Assembly: GCF_900104445.1 (NCBI RefSeq)
Contig: NZ_FNJI01000004.1
Location: 1 to 64,000, forward strand
Direction of reading: 5' to 3'
Source of the DNA: Desulforhopalus singaporensis
Lineage (GTDB): Bacteria > Desulfobacterota > Desulfobulbia > Desulfobulbales > Desulfocapsaceae
Length of the DNA: 64,000 bases
Under the pieces are notes generated by a model. That model did no database searches. It was not told the DNA's origin and saw only the letters and a program-made list of their open reading frames with translations. Below are positions 48,898 through 59,790 of this stretch, in pieces. Position numbers and translations under genes: made by a program. Each line of letters starts with the position of its first letter. The first letter of the stretch is position 1.

Positions 48898-50115
48898 ATG
48901 AAGAAGAAAATTTCTGTGTTGGCACTGGCATCGGTTGTTGTTGCTGGCTCGGCGATGGCTTCAGGATGGCGTATTCCTGAACAATCGGTTGACTCAACGG
49001 CCAAGGTCGGGGCCAATATCGCGTCATCCACCCGCGCCGATGTCGCTTACTACAATCCCGCCAACATGAGTTTCATGGACGATACCTGGCATACTCAGCT
49101 CAATGCCACCTACATCTATCTTGCGCCAAATGACTACACCGACGCAAGGACGCCCATGTTCAACCATGAGTCGGAGGCGGAACATTTCATTTTACCCACC
49201 GGCTTTGTTGTTTCTCCCGACTATGGCGGAGCCCGGTTCGGCCTGTCGGTTGTTGCGCCCTACGGGCTTACCAAGAGGTGGGAGAACGGGTACGGCCAGG
49301 CTTACGCTGAGGAGTTTTCCCTTATGGTGATCGAGGTGAACCCGGTGGTGTCGTACAGCCTGGGAGATAAAATCTCGGTTGCCGTCGGGCCCCGGATGCT
49401 CTACGCCGACGCGACGGTAAAAAGTGATGCCAGCGTGCTCGGGCTTCCGCTGTCAAGGGATATGGACGGTGATACCGTGGAATGGGGGTGGAATGCGGCC
49501 ATCGCGGTAAAGCCCTCGGACAAGCTTAATATTGCCGCGACCTATCGCTCCAACGTCGATCTTGATTTTGAAGATCGGGCGGATCTCAATCTGATGGGAT
49601 TTATGATTTCGCCCGAGGCTGAAGTCTCTGTGCCGGCGCCGGCGGTCCTGGCTCTTTCCGTGGCGTATGACGTAATGGATAACCTCAACGTGGAGTTCAC
49701 CTGGGACAGGACCTTCTGGTCGGAGTACGAAACCCTTGATTTCAACTTCACCCCGCAGATTCCCGGCAATCCTTTTGAGCCTGCGCTGGACAGGAATTGG
49801 GACGATACCGACGCATTCAGGATAGGGCTCACCTACGGGCTCAATGAAAAAATCGATCTGATGGCCGGGTTCGGCATCGACGAGAACCCGATTCCGACGC
49901 CGAACGTCGATTTCTCGATCCCGGACTCGGACGCGTGGCTCTATTCCGTCGGTATGCAGTACGCGGTAAGCGAAAAGATGGATCTTGGTATCTCCGCGCT
50001 CTACGATTACAAGGAGACGCGGGAAGTGAAAGTTGATCCCGCCGGTGCGGTATACGGCGAATTCAAGAATGCTGCGGCAGTTCTGGTCACCGTGGGGCTG
50101 GATTACCGCTTTTAG
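48898..50115 (+). CDS. FadL/TodX-family outer-membrane hydrophobe channel
   Basis: 405 residues with a clear Sec signal peptide (1-21, ending AMA-SG). The mature protein begins GWRIPEQSVDSTAKVGANIASSTRADVAYYNPANMSFM, containing the NPA motif of the FadL hatch region. It ends with a typical C-terminal beta-strand (VTVGLDYRF), with the terminal aromatic residue required by the Bam machinery. It should form a 14-stranded barrel taking long-chain fatty acids or other hydrophobes through the outer membrane, the natural entry point for the nearby acyl-CoA pathway. A good GGGAG ribosome-binding site precedes the ATG. Confidence 0.93.
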   Translation: MKKKISVLALASVVVAGSAMASGWRIPEQSVDSTAKVGANIASSTRADVAYYNPANMSFMDDTWHTQLNATYIYLAPNDYTDARTPMFNHESEAEHFILPTGFVVSPDYGGARFGLSVVAPYGLTKRWENGYGQAYAEEFSLMVIEVNPVVSYSLGDKISVAVGPRMLYADATVKSDASVLGLPLSRDMDGDTVEWGWNAAIAVKPSDKLNIAATYRSNVDLDFEDRADLNLMGFMISPEAEVSVPAPAVLALSVAYDVMDNLNVEFTWDRTFWSEYETLDFNFTPQIPGNPFEPALDRNWDDTDAFRIGLTYGLNEKIDLMAGFGIDENPIPTPNVDFSIPDSDAWLYSVGMQYAVSEKMDLGISALYDYKETREVKVDPAGAVYGEFKNAAAVLVTVGLDYRF

Positions 50116-50198
50116 GCTTGATTTGTCTGTGCCGTCCGGTTTTTCAGGAACCGTTCAGGACGGCGGCGAATGAACAAAGCGCAGAGTGTTATTTTAAA

Positions 50199-50240
50199 CG
50201 ACAACGGTCCCTGCCTTTACGACGGCAGGGACCGTTGTCG
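50199..50240. terminator. 17-bp hairpin between convergent fadL-like and radical SAM genes
   Basis: CGACAACGGTCCCTGCC (50199-50215) pairs perfectly with 50224-50240, with an 8-base loop. Read leftward it is followed by TTTAAAAT, so it should act mainly as the terminator of the radical SAM gene; its place between convergent genes suggests it serves both. Confidence 0.75.
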
Positions 50241-50262
50241 CATTATGAGCCGGCAAAATAAA

Positions 50263-51132
50263 TTACAGCCCCCGCAGATATTCCGGCTTGAGGCTGAGCT
50301 TGCCTGAAAGCGCCTTGTCTATGAGCTTGAGGGTTTTCTCCTTGTCCCGGGGTAGCAGCGCTTTGATCGGCAGGTAGTTGGACGCGTGGTTGGCATGGAA
50401 ATAGCCGTTGGAAAGTTCCGTGGCTGCGAACATTATCCCCAGTTCCTCAAGGACCCCGGTCGGAGAGGGCAGCGTAAAGGTGCCGTTTTGCGCTGCTTCG
50501 TAAAGCGGGCTGCCGTCGGTAAGCATCAGCGACAGGGCGCCCACGTATTCAGGGTCAATGGCACTCAGTACTCTGCCGGTCTCTAGGGCATGAACGGCGG
50601 AACGCTCGACTCCGGCTATCCCGAGCAGGACGGTGATAGAAAGTTTTATGCCGGCGTCTCTTATTTTGCGCCCCGTCTCAATCATTCTCCCGCTGTCTGC
50701 CCCTTTGTTGATCGCGCCAAGGGTCTGGTCGTCGCCGGACTCAAGGCCCATATAGGCGATCCCCAGGCCGTTTTCGCGAAGCTCGCGCAGCTGCTCAGGA
50801 CTCTTCATCCTGATTGACTTGGTGTTGGCGTAGGTTCCCACCCTGGTTACCCAGGGCAGCTTCGTTTTGACTGCCTGCAGTATCCCGACCAGCCGCTTCT
50901 GGGGAATGATAAGCGCATCGCCGTCGCACAGGAAAAGCCGGTCCTGGCCCCTGCAGTGGGCGGCGGCAAAATCGATGTCGGCCATTATGGTGGCATCATC
51001 CTTGATGGTGAATCGGCTCCCCTTGTACATTGAGCAGAAACTGCATTTATTATGGGAGCACCCTGTAGTAACCTGCAGGAGGATGGAATAGGCTTCGCTT
51101 GGCGGTCTGAAAATATTTCCCTGGTAATTCAT
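50263..51132 (-). CDS. Radical SAM protein
   Basis: 289 residues. The cluster motif is CSHNKCSFC (Cys25, Cys30, Cys33), with four residues between the first two cysteines as in a sub-branch of the family that begins VTTGC(S/P)xNxCxFC. GYxGLESGDD-type text (GIAYMGLESGDDQTLGAINKG) and the TVLLGIAG segment mark the SAM-binding barrel. The [4Fe-4S] cluster would generate a 5'-deoxyadenosyl radical; the substrate is not evident. There is no B12 or SPASM domain. It is monocistronic, leftward, divergent from the dienoyl-CoA reductase gene by about 120 bases. Confidence 0.86.
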   Translation of the reverse strand: MNYQGNIFRPPSEAYSILLQVTTGCSHNKCSFCSMYKGSRFTIKDDATIMADIDFAAAHCRGQDRLFLCDGDALIIPQKRLVGILQAVKTKLPWVTRVGTYANTKSIRMKSPEQLRELRENGLGIAYMGLESGDDQTLGAINKGADSGRMIETGRKIRDAGIKLSITVLLGIAGVERSAVHALETGRVLSAIDPEYVGALSLMLTDGSPLYEAAQNGTFTLPSPTGVLEELGIMFAATELSNGYFHANHASNYLPIKALLPRDKEKTLKLIDKALSGKLSLKPEYLRGL

Positions 51133-51251
51133 TGCCCTGGCTCGTCGATGATATGTATTGTTACAGTTCTGTCCCGGTTATAGTAGTACATCATGCTCGA
51201 GACGCAACGTAAAAGCATCAGATATCCAGATAAAAACGGAGGTAACTATAG

Positions 51252-53282
<2,031 letters not shown>

Positions 53283-53480
53283 GCGGAAAGAGCAGGGGAA
53301 TTGCCGGAGTTAAGGTTGCAGCCGCATCACTGCTTCCTGTTTTTTAAAAAATGAGTATATTGTTTTCATGATGCGCGACGCTTATCGCCCATCTTGGCTG
53401 CGCACCTGGAGCCAGCCTGAAAACAACCCTGAAAAACGGGTAAAAAACAGACAGACAGTTCAATCGGTATGGTGGAGAAT

Positions 53481-54047
53481 ATGAAAACATCCCTGGTGGC
53501 TACAATGAAAAAGGCAGCGGCAGCGGCCGCCGTACTCCTGGCTATGTTCTTTTTTGTCGCTGACAGTTTCGGCGCGTCCGCCCAACAGATCGATATAGAG
53601 GTGGACGTCACCCTCCAGGAGTTTGCCAAAGAGGTTCGGGGGGGAGGAACTTTTCTTGCGAAGGCGGAAGGTGTGCTGGTCTTTCCAAAGGTCATCAAGG
53701 CCGGGTTCGTTGTCGGCGGGGAGTATGGCGAAGGTGCTCTCAGGATAGGGGGGAAAACAGTACATTACTACAATACCGCCGGTGCTTCTTTCGGTTTCCA
53801 GCTGGGAGCGCAGGTAAAGACGCTGGTTATCGTCTTTCTCGACCAGGGTGCCCTGCAGCGGTTTATAAACAGTGAAGGCTGGGAAGCCGGCGTGGACGGC
53901 TCGGTTGCCATCGCCCAGTGGGGGGTGGGAGAGGATCTGTCCTCCACCGAATTTGCCGATCCGATCATCGCTTTTGTCTTCAACAACAAGGGGCTGATGT
54001 ACAATCTCACCATAGAAGGGGCGAAATTCACCAGAATAGTCCGGTGA
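53481..54047 (+). CDS. SYLF/YSC84-domain exported protein
   Basis: 188 residues from the ATG at 53481 (MKTSLVATMKK); an ATG four codons earlier is possible. A signal peptide covers about 1-32 (ending SFG-AS). The rest is a SYLF (YSC84, DUF500) lipid-binding domain: GTFLAKAEGVLVFPKVIKAGFVVGGEYGEGAL, NTAGASFGFQLGAQVKTLVIVFLDQGAL, and a final block LSSTEFADPIIAFVFNNKGLMYNLTIEGAKFTRI. Eukaryotic versions bind phosphoinositides; bacterial ones are exported and of unknown ligand. It is monocistronic. Its neighbours offer no clue beyond proximity to lipid catabolism. Confidence 0.88.
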   Translation: MKTSLVATMKKAAAAAAVLLAMFFFVADSFGASAQQIDIEVDVTLQEFAKEVRGGGTFLAKAEGVLVFPKVIKAGFVVGGEYGEGALRIGGKTVHYYNTAGASFGFQLGAQVKTLVIVFLDQGALQRFINSEGWEAGVDGSVAIAQWGVGEDLSSTEFADPIIAFVFNNKGLMYNLTIEGAKFTRIVR

Positions 54048-54077
54048 TCTGTCTGGGCGAAAAGCGGTGTAGGCTGG

Positions 54078-54857
54078 TTAGCACTGTTTCCACTGCGGCC
54101 GGCGCTTCTCAAAAAAAGCGGCAACCCCCTCCCTGGCGTCGCTGGTGGTGCACAGCCTGGCAAAAGCTTCATTCATCAGTTCAAACTGTTTGAGATAGCC
54201 CATGTCTTCGGAGCCGTAGAAACCTTTTTTGGCTATCTGTACCGCTACCGGGCTCTTGCGCCCAAGGGTCACCGCCCACCGGTAAGCTTCCTCTTGCAGA
54301 TCTTCTTTCGGTACGATTCTGTTGACAAGGCCAAGCTGCAGCAATTCCGGCGCTTTTATCAGGTCACCGTACAGCAGGAGCTCAAGAGCCTTTTTCCTTC
54401 CCACCACGCGTGATACCGGTATAACCGGGCCAACGCAATTCAGGCCCACGTTGATCGCCGTAAGCCCCATCTTGGCATGGTCGGCGGCAATGGTCAGGTC
54501 GGCCGCCACCGCCAACCCCATCCCGTTGGCCGCCGCAACTCCATGGACCTGGGCGATCACCGGCTTGGCCAGGCGGGAGATGACAATCAGGGGCCGTTCC
54601 ATATGTTCTATCCAGTCGCGGTACTCAAGGGCGGTCTTGCCCTCAAGCTCGTTGACGTCGATTCCGGCACAAAAAGCTTTACCGGCACCCTTGAGCAGGA
54701 TGACCCGCACTCCGGGATGGCGATCCATGTCAATGAGCGCGCTGTACAGTTCCGCCGCCATCTGTGAACTGAAGGTGTTGAGTTGTTCCGGCCTGTTAAG
54801 GGTTATGGTGCCGATGAAGTTGTCGTCTATTTCGATAATAAGGTTTGTATAGGACAT
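54078..54857 (-). CDS. Enoyl-CoA hydratase/isomerase-family protein
   Basis: 259 residues from the ATG at 54857, preceded by AAGGAGA. The crotonase signature is complete: AFCAGIDVNEL (oxyanion hole), then GVAAANGMGLAVAADLTIAADHAKMGLTAINVGLNCVG. The usual catalytic Glu144/164 positions need alignment; a Gly-Leu replacement around MGLTAINVGL hints that one acid may be lost, so it may be an isomerase or hydrolase-like crotonase. It would act on enoyl-CoA from the dehydrogenases. It is leftward. Its promoter has a near-palindromic TGAGCG-TT-CGTTCA site. Confidence 0.88.
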   Translation of the reverse strand: MSYTNLIIEIDDNFIGTITLNRPEQLNTFSSQMAAELYSALIDMDRHPGVRVILLKGAGKAFCAGIDVNELEGKTALEYRDWIEHMERPLIVISRLAKPVIAQVHGVAAANGMGLAVAADLTIAADHAKMGLTAINVGLNCVGPVIPVSRVVGRKKALELLLYGDLIKAPELLQLGLVNRIVPKEDLQEEAYRWAVTLGRKSPVAVQIAKKGFYGSEDMGYLKQFELMNEAFARLCTTSDAREGVAAFFEKRRPQWKQC

Positions 54858-54907
54858 GATCTTTCTCCTTGTGGGTGGCCAAATCATGGAATTGGAAAAG
54901 TGCAAAA

Positions 54908-54965
54908 TGAACGAACGCTCAGTCTGAATAGGTCTATTATTGATCCTGCAGCCGTTAAATGTCAA
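54908..54965 (-). promoter_or_regulatory. Enoyl-CoA hydratase promoter and TetR-like operator
   Basis: On the minus strand TTGACA (54965-54960), 18 bases, then AATAAT (54941-54936). The sequence TGAGCG-TT-CGTTCA (54921-54908) follows about 15 bases on, with five of six arm positions symmetrical. Sites of this TGAnCG-type layout are typical of TetR-family acyl-CoA regulators. No tetR gene is in the window. Confidence 0.55.
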
Positions 54966-55127
54966 ATCAATTCTGAAAAAAGACCAGAACCAGGAAACGT
55001 TGGCGATGGCGCCCCGTGATGCAGCAATATTCCATTCAACTCTTTGACTCCAGATGATATTGTTCTAGTAAGCGCACCAATCACCCTCCCGGCCGCGGGA
55101 GAGAAAATGTTGTCAGGGGAGGAAGCA

Positions 55128-55997
55128 ATGAAAGTCGGATTTGTCGGTCTGGGCATAATGGGCAGCCGGATGGCCCGCAATCTTATCTCCGGCGGTTATG
55201 AACTTACTGTGCACAATCGCACCAGAGAAAAGGCGGACACGCTTGTCGCCGACGGGGCTGGCTGGGCCGAGACCCCGAAAGATCTCGGTGCGGCCGTTGA
55301 TGTGGTCTTTACCATGCTTGCCGATCCGGCCGCGGTGACGGGTATGGCAACCGGTGGTGACGGATTTCTTGAAGGGTTGAAAAAGGGCACTGTGTGGGTG
55401 GATTGTTCGACAGTGGATCCGGATTTCAGCAGACAGATGGCACAGGCGGCGAAATCTCATGGGGTGGATTTGCTCGATATCCCGGTTGTAGGGACCAAGG
55501 GGCCGGCGGCATCGGGTGAGCTGGTCTTTCTGGCCGGCGGCAAAAGAGAGGCGGTTGAGCGTTGCCGCCCGCTTCTTGACTGTATGGGAAAAGAACTGAT
55601 TTATCTTGGCGACAACGGCCAGGGGGCGGCGATGAAGATGGTGGTCAATCTCTTGCTGGGCAGCGCCATGAGCGCTTACGCCGAGGCGCTGATCCTGGGG
55701 CAGTCGCTGGGGCTGAGCAACAAAAAAATCGCCGAAGTGGTGCTTGACACCCCGGTCGCCGCGCCGTTTCTGAGGGGGAAGCATCCTCTTCTTGAACAGA
55801 AGAATTACCAGCCCCATTTTCCGCTGCGCTGGATGAGAAAAGATCTCCAACTGGTCGCGAAAACGGCTTACGAACAGAACGTTTCGCTGCCTGCCACCAA
55901 TGTCATCAAGGAAATTTATGGTCTGGCTCAACGAAGCGGCCTGGGTGACAGTGATTTTGCGGCTATTTACCAGTATCTCAGCGGTGATGTAAAATAA
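55128..55997 (+). CDS. 3-hydroxyisobutyrate-dehydrogenase-family NAD(P)-dependent oxidoreductase
   Basis: 289 residues from the ATG at 55128, with GGGGAGG upstream. The Rossmann motif MKVGFVGLGIMGSRMARNLISGGYELTVHNRT starts the protein. The substrate loop WVDCSTVDPDFSRQMAQAAKSHGVDLLDIPVVGTKGPAASGELVFLAGG carries the family's TxGP/A(A)xxG motif. Catalytic Lys is in GQGAAMKMVVNLLL. Family members oxidise 3-hydroxyisobutyrate or reduce tartronate semialdehyde, glyoxylate or succinic semialdehyde (GHR-type); sequence does not separate these. It precedes tnaA by 146 bases on the same strand. Confidence 0.9.
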   Translation: MKVGFVGLGIMGSRMARNLISGGYELTVHNRTREKADTLVADGAGWAETPKDLGAAVDVVFTMLADPAAVTGMATGGDGFLEGLKKGTVWVDCSTVDPDFSRQMAQAAKSHGVDLLDIPVVGTKGPAASGELVFLAGGKREAVERCRPLLDCMGKELIYLGDNGQGAAMKMVVNLLLGSAMSAYAEALILGQSLGLSNKKIAEVVLDTPVAAPFLRGKHPLLEQKNYQPHFPLRWMRKDLQLVAKTAYEQNVSLPATNVIKEIYGLAQRSGLGDSDFAAIYQYLSGDVK

Positions 55998-56075
55998 TAA
56001 GGAGAGCGGGGTGCTGCAGTCGGGGAAGGGTGCCAAGCCCTCTTAGCTGCAGCGTCAACACAAGAAGGCCGGGCC

Positions 56076-56147
56076 ATGGATATCAAGTGTGCTGCTGAAA
56101 GTCATCTGCCCGGATCGTTGCCGCCAATTTTTCAGAGGACCCCATGA
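56076..56147 (+). CDS. Possible 23-codon leader ORF overlapping the tnaA start
   Basis: An ATG at 56076 opens a frame of 23 codons whose TGA stop overlaps the tnaA ATG as ATGA. The predicted peptide ends RTP, and its length resembles the 24-residue TnaC leader (ending HRP). It has no tryptophan, which TnaC needs, and only a weak upstream AAGAAGG. It may be chance. Confidence 0.25.
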   Translation: MDIKCAAESHLPGSLPPIFQRTP

Positions 56148-57535
56148 AGCTGAATGAATTTTACCCCAAGACCCTTATCGAGCCTTTTCGCATACACTCG
56201 GTGGAACCGCTTCGCTTCACCACCCGGGCCGAGCGGCAGAAAGCCCTTAAAAAAGCCGGTTACAATCCTTTTTTGCTTTCTTCGCAGCAAGTCATCATCG
56301 ATCTTCTTACCGACAGCGGAACCGGGGCAATGTCTTCGAACCAGTGGGCGGGGATGTTGGCCAGCGATGAATCCTACGCCGGCGCCGCCTCGTTTTACCG
56401 CTTCGAGGCAGCGGTAAAGGATATTATGGGGTTCAACCATGTTATTCCGACCCACCAGGGCCGCGGCGCGGAACATATCCTCTTTAGCTGTATCGCCAAA
56501 AAGGGCGATATCATACCAAACAACAACCACTTTGACACCACCCGGGCGCACATTGAAAACAATGGTGCCCAGGCGTTGGACCTGGTGGTGAAAGAGGGGC
56601 GTGTTCCCAGTCTGGTCCTCCCTTTCAAGGGCAATATAGATCTTGATCGACTCGAGATGCTGCTGGCCGAACAGGGCCGCAACCGGGTACCGGCGATACT
56701 GTTGACCGTCACCAATAATTCCGGCGGCGGTCAGCCGGTCAGTATGGACAATATCCGTCAAACCGGCGCGATAGCGAAAAAATACCATGTCCCGTTCTTT
56801 CTTGACGCCTGCCGATACGCGGAAAACTGCTACTTTATCAAGACCCGTGAAAAAGGGTACGAAACCAGCTCGATTATCGAAATTGCCCGCGAGATGTTCA
56901 GCTACGCGGACGGTTGTACCATGAGTGCAAAAAAAGACGGTCTGGCCAATATCGGCGGTTTCCTCGCGCTCAATGACGACACCCTGGCGCGTCGTTGCCG
57001 GAATATGGAGATCCTGGTGGAGGGGTTCCCCACCTATGGCGGAATGGCAGGCTATGATATGGAGGCGGTGGCAAAGGGCCTTTACGAAGCGCTTGACGAA
57101 GAGTATCTCAGCTATCGAATCCGCTCCATCGCCTCCCTTGGCGAAAAACTGGCATTGGCGAAAATTCCAATTGTCAAGCCGACCGGCGGACACGCCTTGT
57201 ATGTCAACGCTGCCGAAATGCTGCCGCATATTGAGCCGCTTCAGTACCCGGCCTGGTCGCTGACCAACGCGCTTTACCTGCTGGGCGGAATCAGGGCGGT
57301 GGAGATAGGCAGCGTAATGTTTGGGATGCAGCCGGATGGGACTGAAAAACCCGCCGCCCAGGAGCTGGTGAGGCTCGCTTTCCCGCGCCGGGTATACACC
57401 CAGAGTCATATCGACTACATTGCAGAGGTGCTGACCTGCCTCAACGAGCAGAAAGAAGTGCTCCGCGGATACAGGATTGTCTCGCAGGAACCGGTACTGC
57501 GCCACTTTACCGCCCGGTTTGCCTATCTTGGATAA
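56144..57535 (+). CDS. tnaA: Tryptophanase (beta-eliminating lyase)
   Basis: 463 residues, close to the E. coli enzyme. It converts tryptophan to indole, pyruvate and ammonia using PLP. THQGRGAEHILFSC and the PLP-lysine motif MSAKKDG (Lys264 most likely) are present. GIRAVEIGS near the C-terminus matches tryptophanase; tyrosine phenol-lyase has a different motif with an arginine (VRSMERG) here, so phenol-lyase is less likely. The closing LVRLAFPRRVYTQSHIDYI ... LRHFTARF is also typical. GAGG lies 7 bases upstream of the ATG. It is followed by the convergent thpR gene after 13 bases. Confidence 0.93.
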   Translation: MKLNEFYPKTLIEPFRIHSVEPLRFTTRAERQKALKKAGYNPFLLSSQQVIIDLLTDSGTGAMSSNQWAGMLASDESYAGAASFYRFEAAVKDIMGFNHVIPTHQGRGAEHILFSCIAKKGDIIPNNNHFDTTRAHIENNGAQALDLVVKEGRVPSLVLPFKGNIDLDRLEMLLAEQGRNRVPAILLTVTNNSGGGQPVSMDNIRQTGAIAKKYHVPFFLDACRYAENCYFIKTREKGYETSSIIEIAREMFSYADGCTMSAKKDGLANIGGFLALNDDTLARRCRNMEILVEGFPTYGGMAGYDMEAVAKGLYEALDEEYLSYRIRSIASLGEKLALAKIPIVKPTGGHALYVNAAEMLPHIEPLQYPAWSLTNALYLLGGIRAVEIGSVMFGMQPDGTEKPAAQELVRLAFPRRVYTQSHIDYIAEVLTCLNEQKEVLRGYRIVSQEPVLRHFTARFAYLG

Positions 57536-57548
57536 TTGAGGTTTCAGG

Positions 57549-58109
57549 TTACTGCGGGCTGTCCGGGTTCAGCGGGTAATGGGCTTCCACCTCATGGATT
57601 GCTCCTCTGGCGGTGAGCCTGCTTGAGTAGAGAGTGAATCGGTCTACCGTAAACCATGGGGTTTTGAGCTGCCAGTTTGTTGTCAGAAAATCACGGATGT
57701 CGCGGGCGGGACTGTTCCTCAGCCGGGCAAGGGTTATGTGCGGGGCGAATTTTCTTCTTTCTCTTTCTATTCCAAGCGGCTCGAGAACGGTCTCGATTCT
57801 GTTTTTCAGTCGGATCAGCTCCGTATTATGACGGTTGGTCTCGCAGCCGGCCCAGACGACCCTGGGGGTGCCCCTTAGCGGAAAGGTGCCGACCCCCTGA
57901 AGCCGCATACCAAAGTTTTTCTCTCTTATTTCACCAAGACTTTCAACAATGTCTCCGGCTCTGCCGGTCTCCACTTCTCCGATGAATTTTAGTGTAAGGT
58001 GAAGCTGTCCAGATGGAACCGGTCTTGCCTTTTTGATGGAACCGCCCATCTGCTCAAGGCGCTTTCGTATTTCTCCGGGAAGGTCGACTGCGACAAACAA
58101 TCGTATCAT
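57549..58109 (-). CDS. thpR: RNA 2',3'-cyclic phosphodiesterase (ThpR/LigT)
   Basis: 186 residues. Both HxTx catalytic motifs of the 2H phosphoesterase family are present: HLTLKFIGEV near residue 42 and HITLARLRN near residue 127. The opening IRLFVAVDLPGEIRKRLEQM is also characteristic. It opens 2',3'-cyclic phosphates on RNA (formerly 2'-5' RNA ligase) in the cytoplasm. It is followed leftward only by the tnaA end. The tcdA gene lies 155 bases upstream on the same strand, so cotranscription is possible. Confidence 0.92.
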   Translation of the reverse strand: MIRLFVAVDLPGEIRKRLEQMGGSIKKARPVPSGQLHLTLKFIGEVETGRAGDIVESLGEIREKNFGMRLQGVGTFPLRGTPRVVWAGCETNRHNTELIRLKNRIETVLEPLGIERERRKFAPHITLARLRNSPARDIRDFLTTNWQLKTPWFTVDRFTLYSSRLTARGAIHEVEAHYPLNPDSPQ

Positions 58110-58264
58110 ATCTCTTTAGCACCGAAAAATTGATATCGTAAAATGTGCACTGTAAAGACTGTTTGTGGTTATTATAGCCCCTCGTGTCCCAAAAAAACAG
58201 GGCGGACGACCAGCAGCCGGTGGTACCGGGAATATAAAGCAGACAGCGGCAGGTGGCGTTGTTG

Positions 58265-59005
58265 CTACTTTTCGGTCAGCTGCATTATCGCGAGGTTGGC
58301 TATAGTGAGCCCGAAGATGCCGGTGATGGTCGGCAGGCTGCCAAGAACGTTGCGTTGCCTGCCCCGGTCGCTGTGCGGCGCAGCCTGTTCCTGCTCATCC
58401 TCTTTTTCATAATCGAAGTCCACCGGTTCCGTTGAGTAGACACAAGAAATTCCCGGTCCGACACCTCTTCTTCGCAGCCGTTTTCGTAAATGTTTTGCCA
58501 GTGGACAGTTGGTGGAGGAAAACAGGTCGCCGCTCTTTATCAGGGCAGGATCGGTACGGAGAGCCGCCCCCATGGAGCTGATCGTCGGAATGTTCTGCTG
58601 CCAGGCATGGTAGAGGAGCTGTGTCTTGGGATTGAGGGAGTCTATGGCATCGATCAGCAGTGACGGTGCCGGGCTGAGGATTTCGCCGATACTCTCTTCT
58701 CCGGCAAAGAGCGGCAGGGCTTCAACGGTGCATTCGGAATTTATCGCGGTAATCCTTTCTTTGGCGAGCGCGACCTTTGATCTGCCGATATTGGTCTCAA
58801 GGGCAAGCAACTGGCGGTTGAGGTTGCTGGGCTGTACGATGTCGAAATCGACAATCCGCAGGTGGTTGACGCCGGCACGGACAAGTCCCTCGACCACATA
58901 TCCGCCGACTGCTCCCAGACCGACCACCGTCACCATTTTGTTCTGCAGCCTGCCAAAACGGGCTTTACCAAGGAGCCGTTCTGTGCGTATGAATCGTTCC
59001 ATCAT
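58265..59005 (-). CDS. tcdA: tRNA threonylcarbamoyladenosine dehydratase (CsdL/TcdA)
   Basis: 246 residues of the E1-like ThiF superfamily. The ATP-binding motif VVGLGAVGGYVVEGLVRAGVNHLRIVDFD is intact. DIVQPSNLNRQLLA (Asn-Arg-Gln catalytic) and the C-terminal ITGIFGLTIANLAIMQL match CsdL/TcdA, which cyclises t6A37 in ANN-decoding tRNAs. There is no CxxC zinc pair, as in CsdL. It starts MMERFIRTERLLGKARFGRLQ, typical of the enzyme. It is divergent from the YkgJ-type gene. Confidence 0.92.
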   Translation of the reverse strand: MMERFIRTERLLGKARFGRLQNKMVTVVGLGAVGGYVVEGLVRAGVNHLRIVDFDIVQPSNLNRQLLALETNIGRSKVALAKERITAINSECTVEALPLFAGEESIGEILSPAPSLLIDAIDSLNPKTQLLYHAWQQNIPTISSMGAALRTDPALIKSGDLFSSTNCPLAKHLRKRLRRRGVGPGISCVYSTEPVDFDYEKEDEQEQAAPHSDRGRQRNVLGSLPTITGIFGLTIANLAIMQLTEK

Positions 59006-59174
59006 ATTTGAAATATTATATCTGGTCTATTGTCCGGTACTATGGTAAAGGTGCACATTTTTTTTCCGGGGTCCCGTGAATTTTTTGATTTTATAGTCAA
59101 CTGTACTTGCGATGATCCCGGCCGGTGCTCTCGCATCGTGACGCTATTATAGTACATTTACAAAAAGATTGAGT

Positions 59175-59591
59175 ATGGTTTATACAAGAAGTATCCAGGC
59201 AACCGCAGATGATCTGTCGACCTGGACGAAATACAGGAAAAAGTTGTGCGGCGACTGCCTGGCGACCTGTTGCACTCTCCCGGTCGAGGTCAAGGTTCCG
59301 GATCTTGTGCGGATGGAACTTGTCGACAAGTTCGAACAGGACGGCAATATAAAGCAGGTTGCCCGTCGACTCAAGAAGGAAAAACTCATAGATCATTACC
59401 ATCATCGTTCGGGTACCTTTACCCTCTCCCGGATGGCCAGCGGGGACTGCCTCTATCTCCACCCTGACACCAGGCGGTGTACCATTTACCAGAAGCGACC
59501 GGATACCTGCAGAAACCATCCCCAGGTAGGTCCCCGTCCCGGATTCTGTCCGTTTTTACTAAAAGAGTCCAAAAGGGGGAAGGATTGCTGA
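59175..59591 (+). CDS. YkgJ-family cysteine-cluster protein
   Basis: About 139 residues from the ATG at 59175; a TTG two codons earlier is possible. It has the CxxC..CC pattern (CGDCLATCCTLPVEV) plus GDCLYLHPDTRRCTIYQKRPDTCRNHP, the CxYxxRPxxCR signature of UPF0153/YkgJ. These cysteines bind zinc or an Fe-S cluster; function is unknown. It precedes trkA by about 200 bases. An extra Cys at the C-terminus (FCPFLL) and the final DC complete a set of ten. Nothing links it to the potassium genes beyond strand. Confidence 0.87.
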   Translation: MVYTRSIQATADDLSTWTKYRKKLCGDCLATCCTLPVEVKVPDLVRMELVDKFEQDGNIKQVARRLKKEKLIDHYHHRSGTFTLSRMASGDCLYLHPDTRRCTIYQKRPDTCRNHPQVGPRPGFCPFLLKESKRGKDC

Positions 59592-59790
59592 CAAATTTTG
59601 TGAAGATGAATGCGGTTGCCCGAAAGGGGGCAGCGGAGTTTTTTCACTTGAGCTTGCCGGATATTCAGGTATTGAATTGTTGTTTTTCCATCGTTGCTGG
59701 GGTAATCTCTTCTATTTCAATGGAAATTCAAAAGTTTTGCTGTGGTAAGTTTTTGATTCAGATCGATATCTCTTTGCGGGGCAGTAGGAT

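Noticed and set aside
56132-57505. 457-codon minus-strand frame
   Set aside because: Antisense to tryptophanase; no family match.
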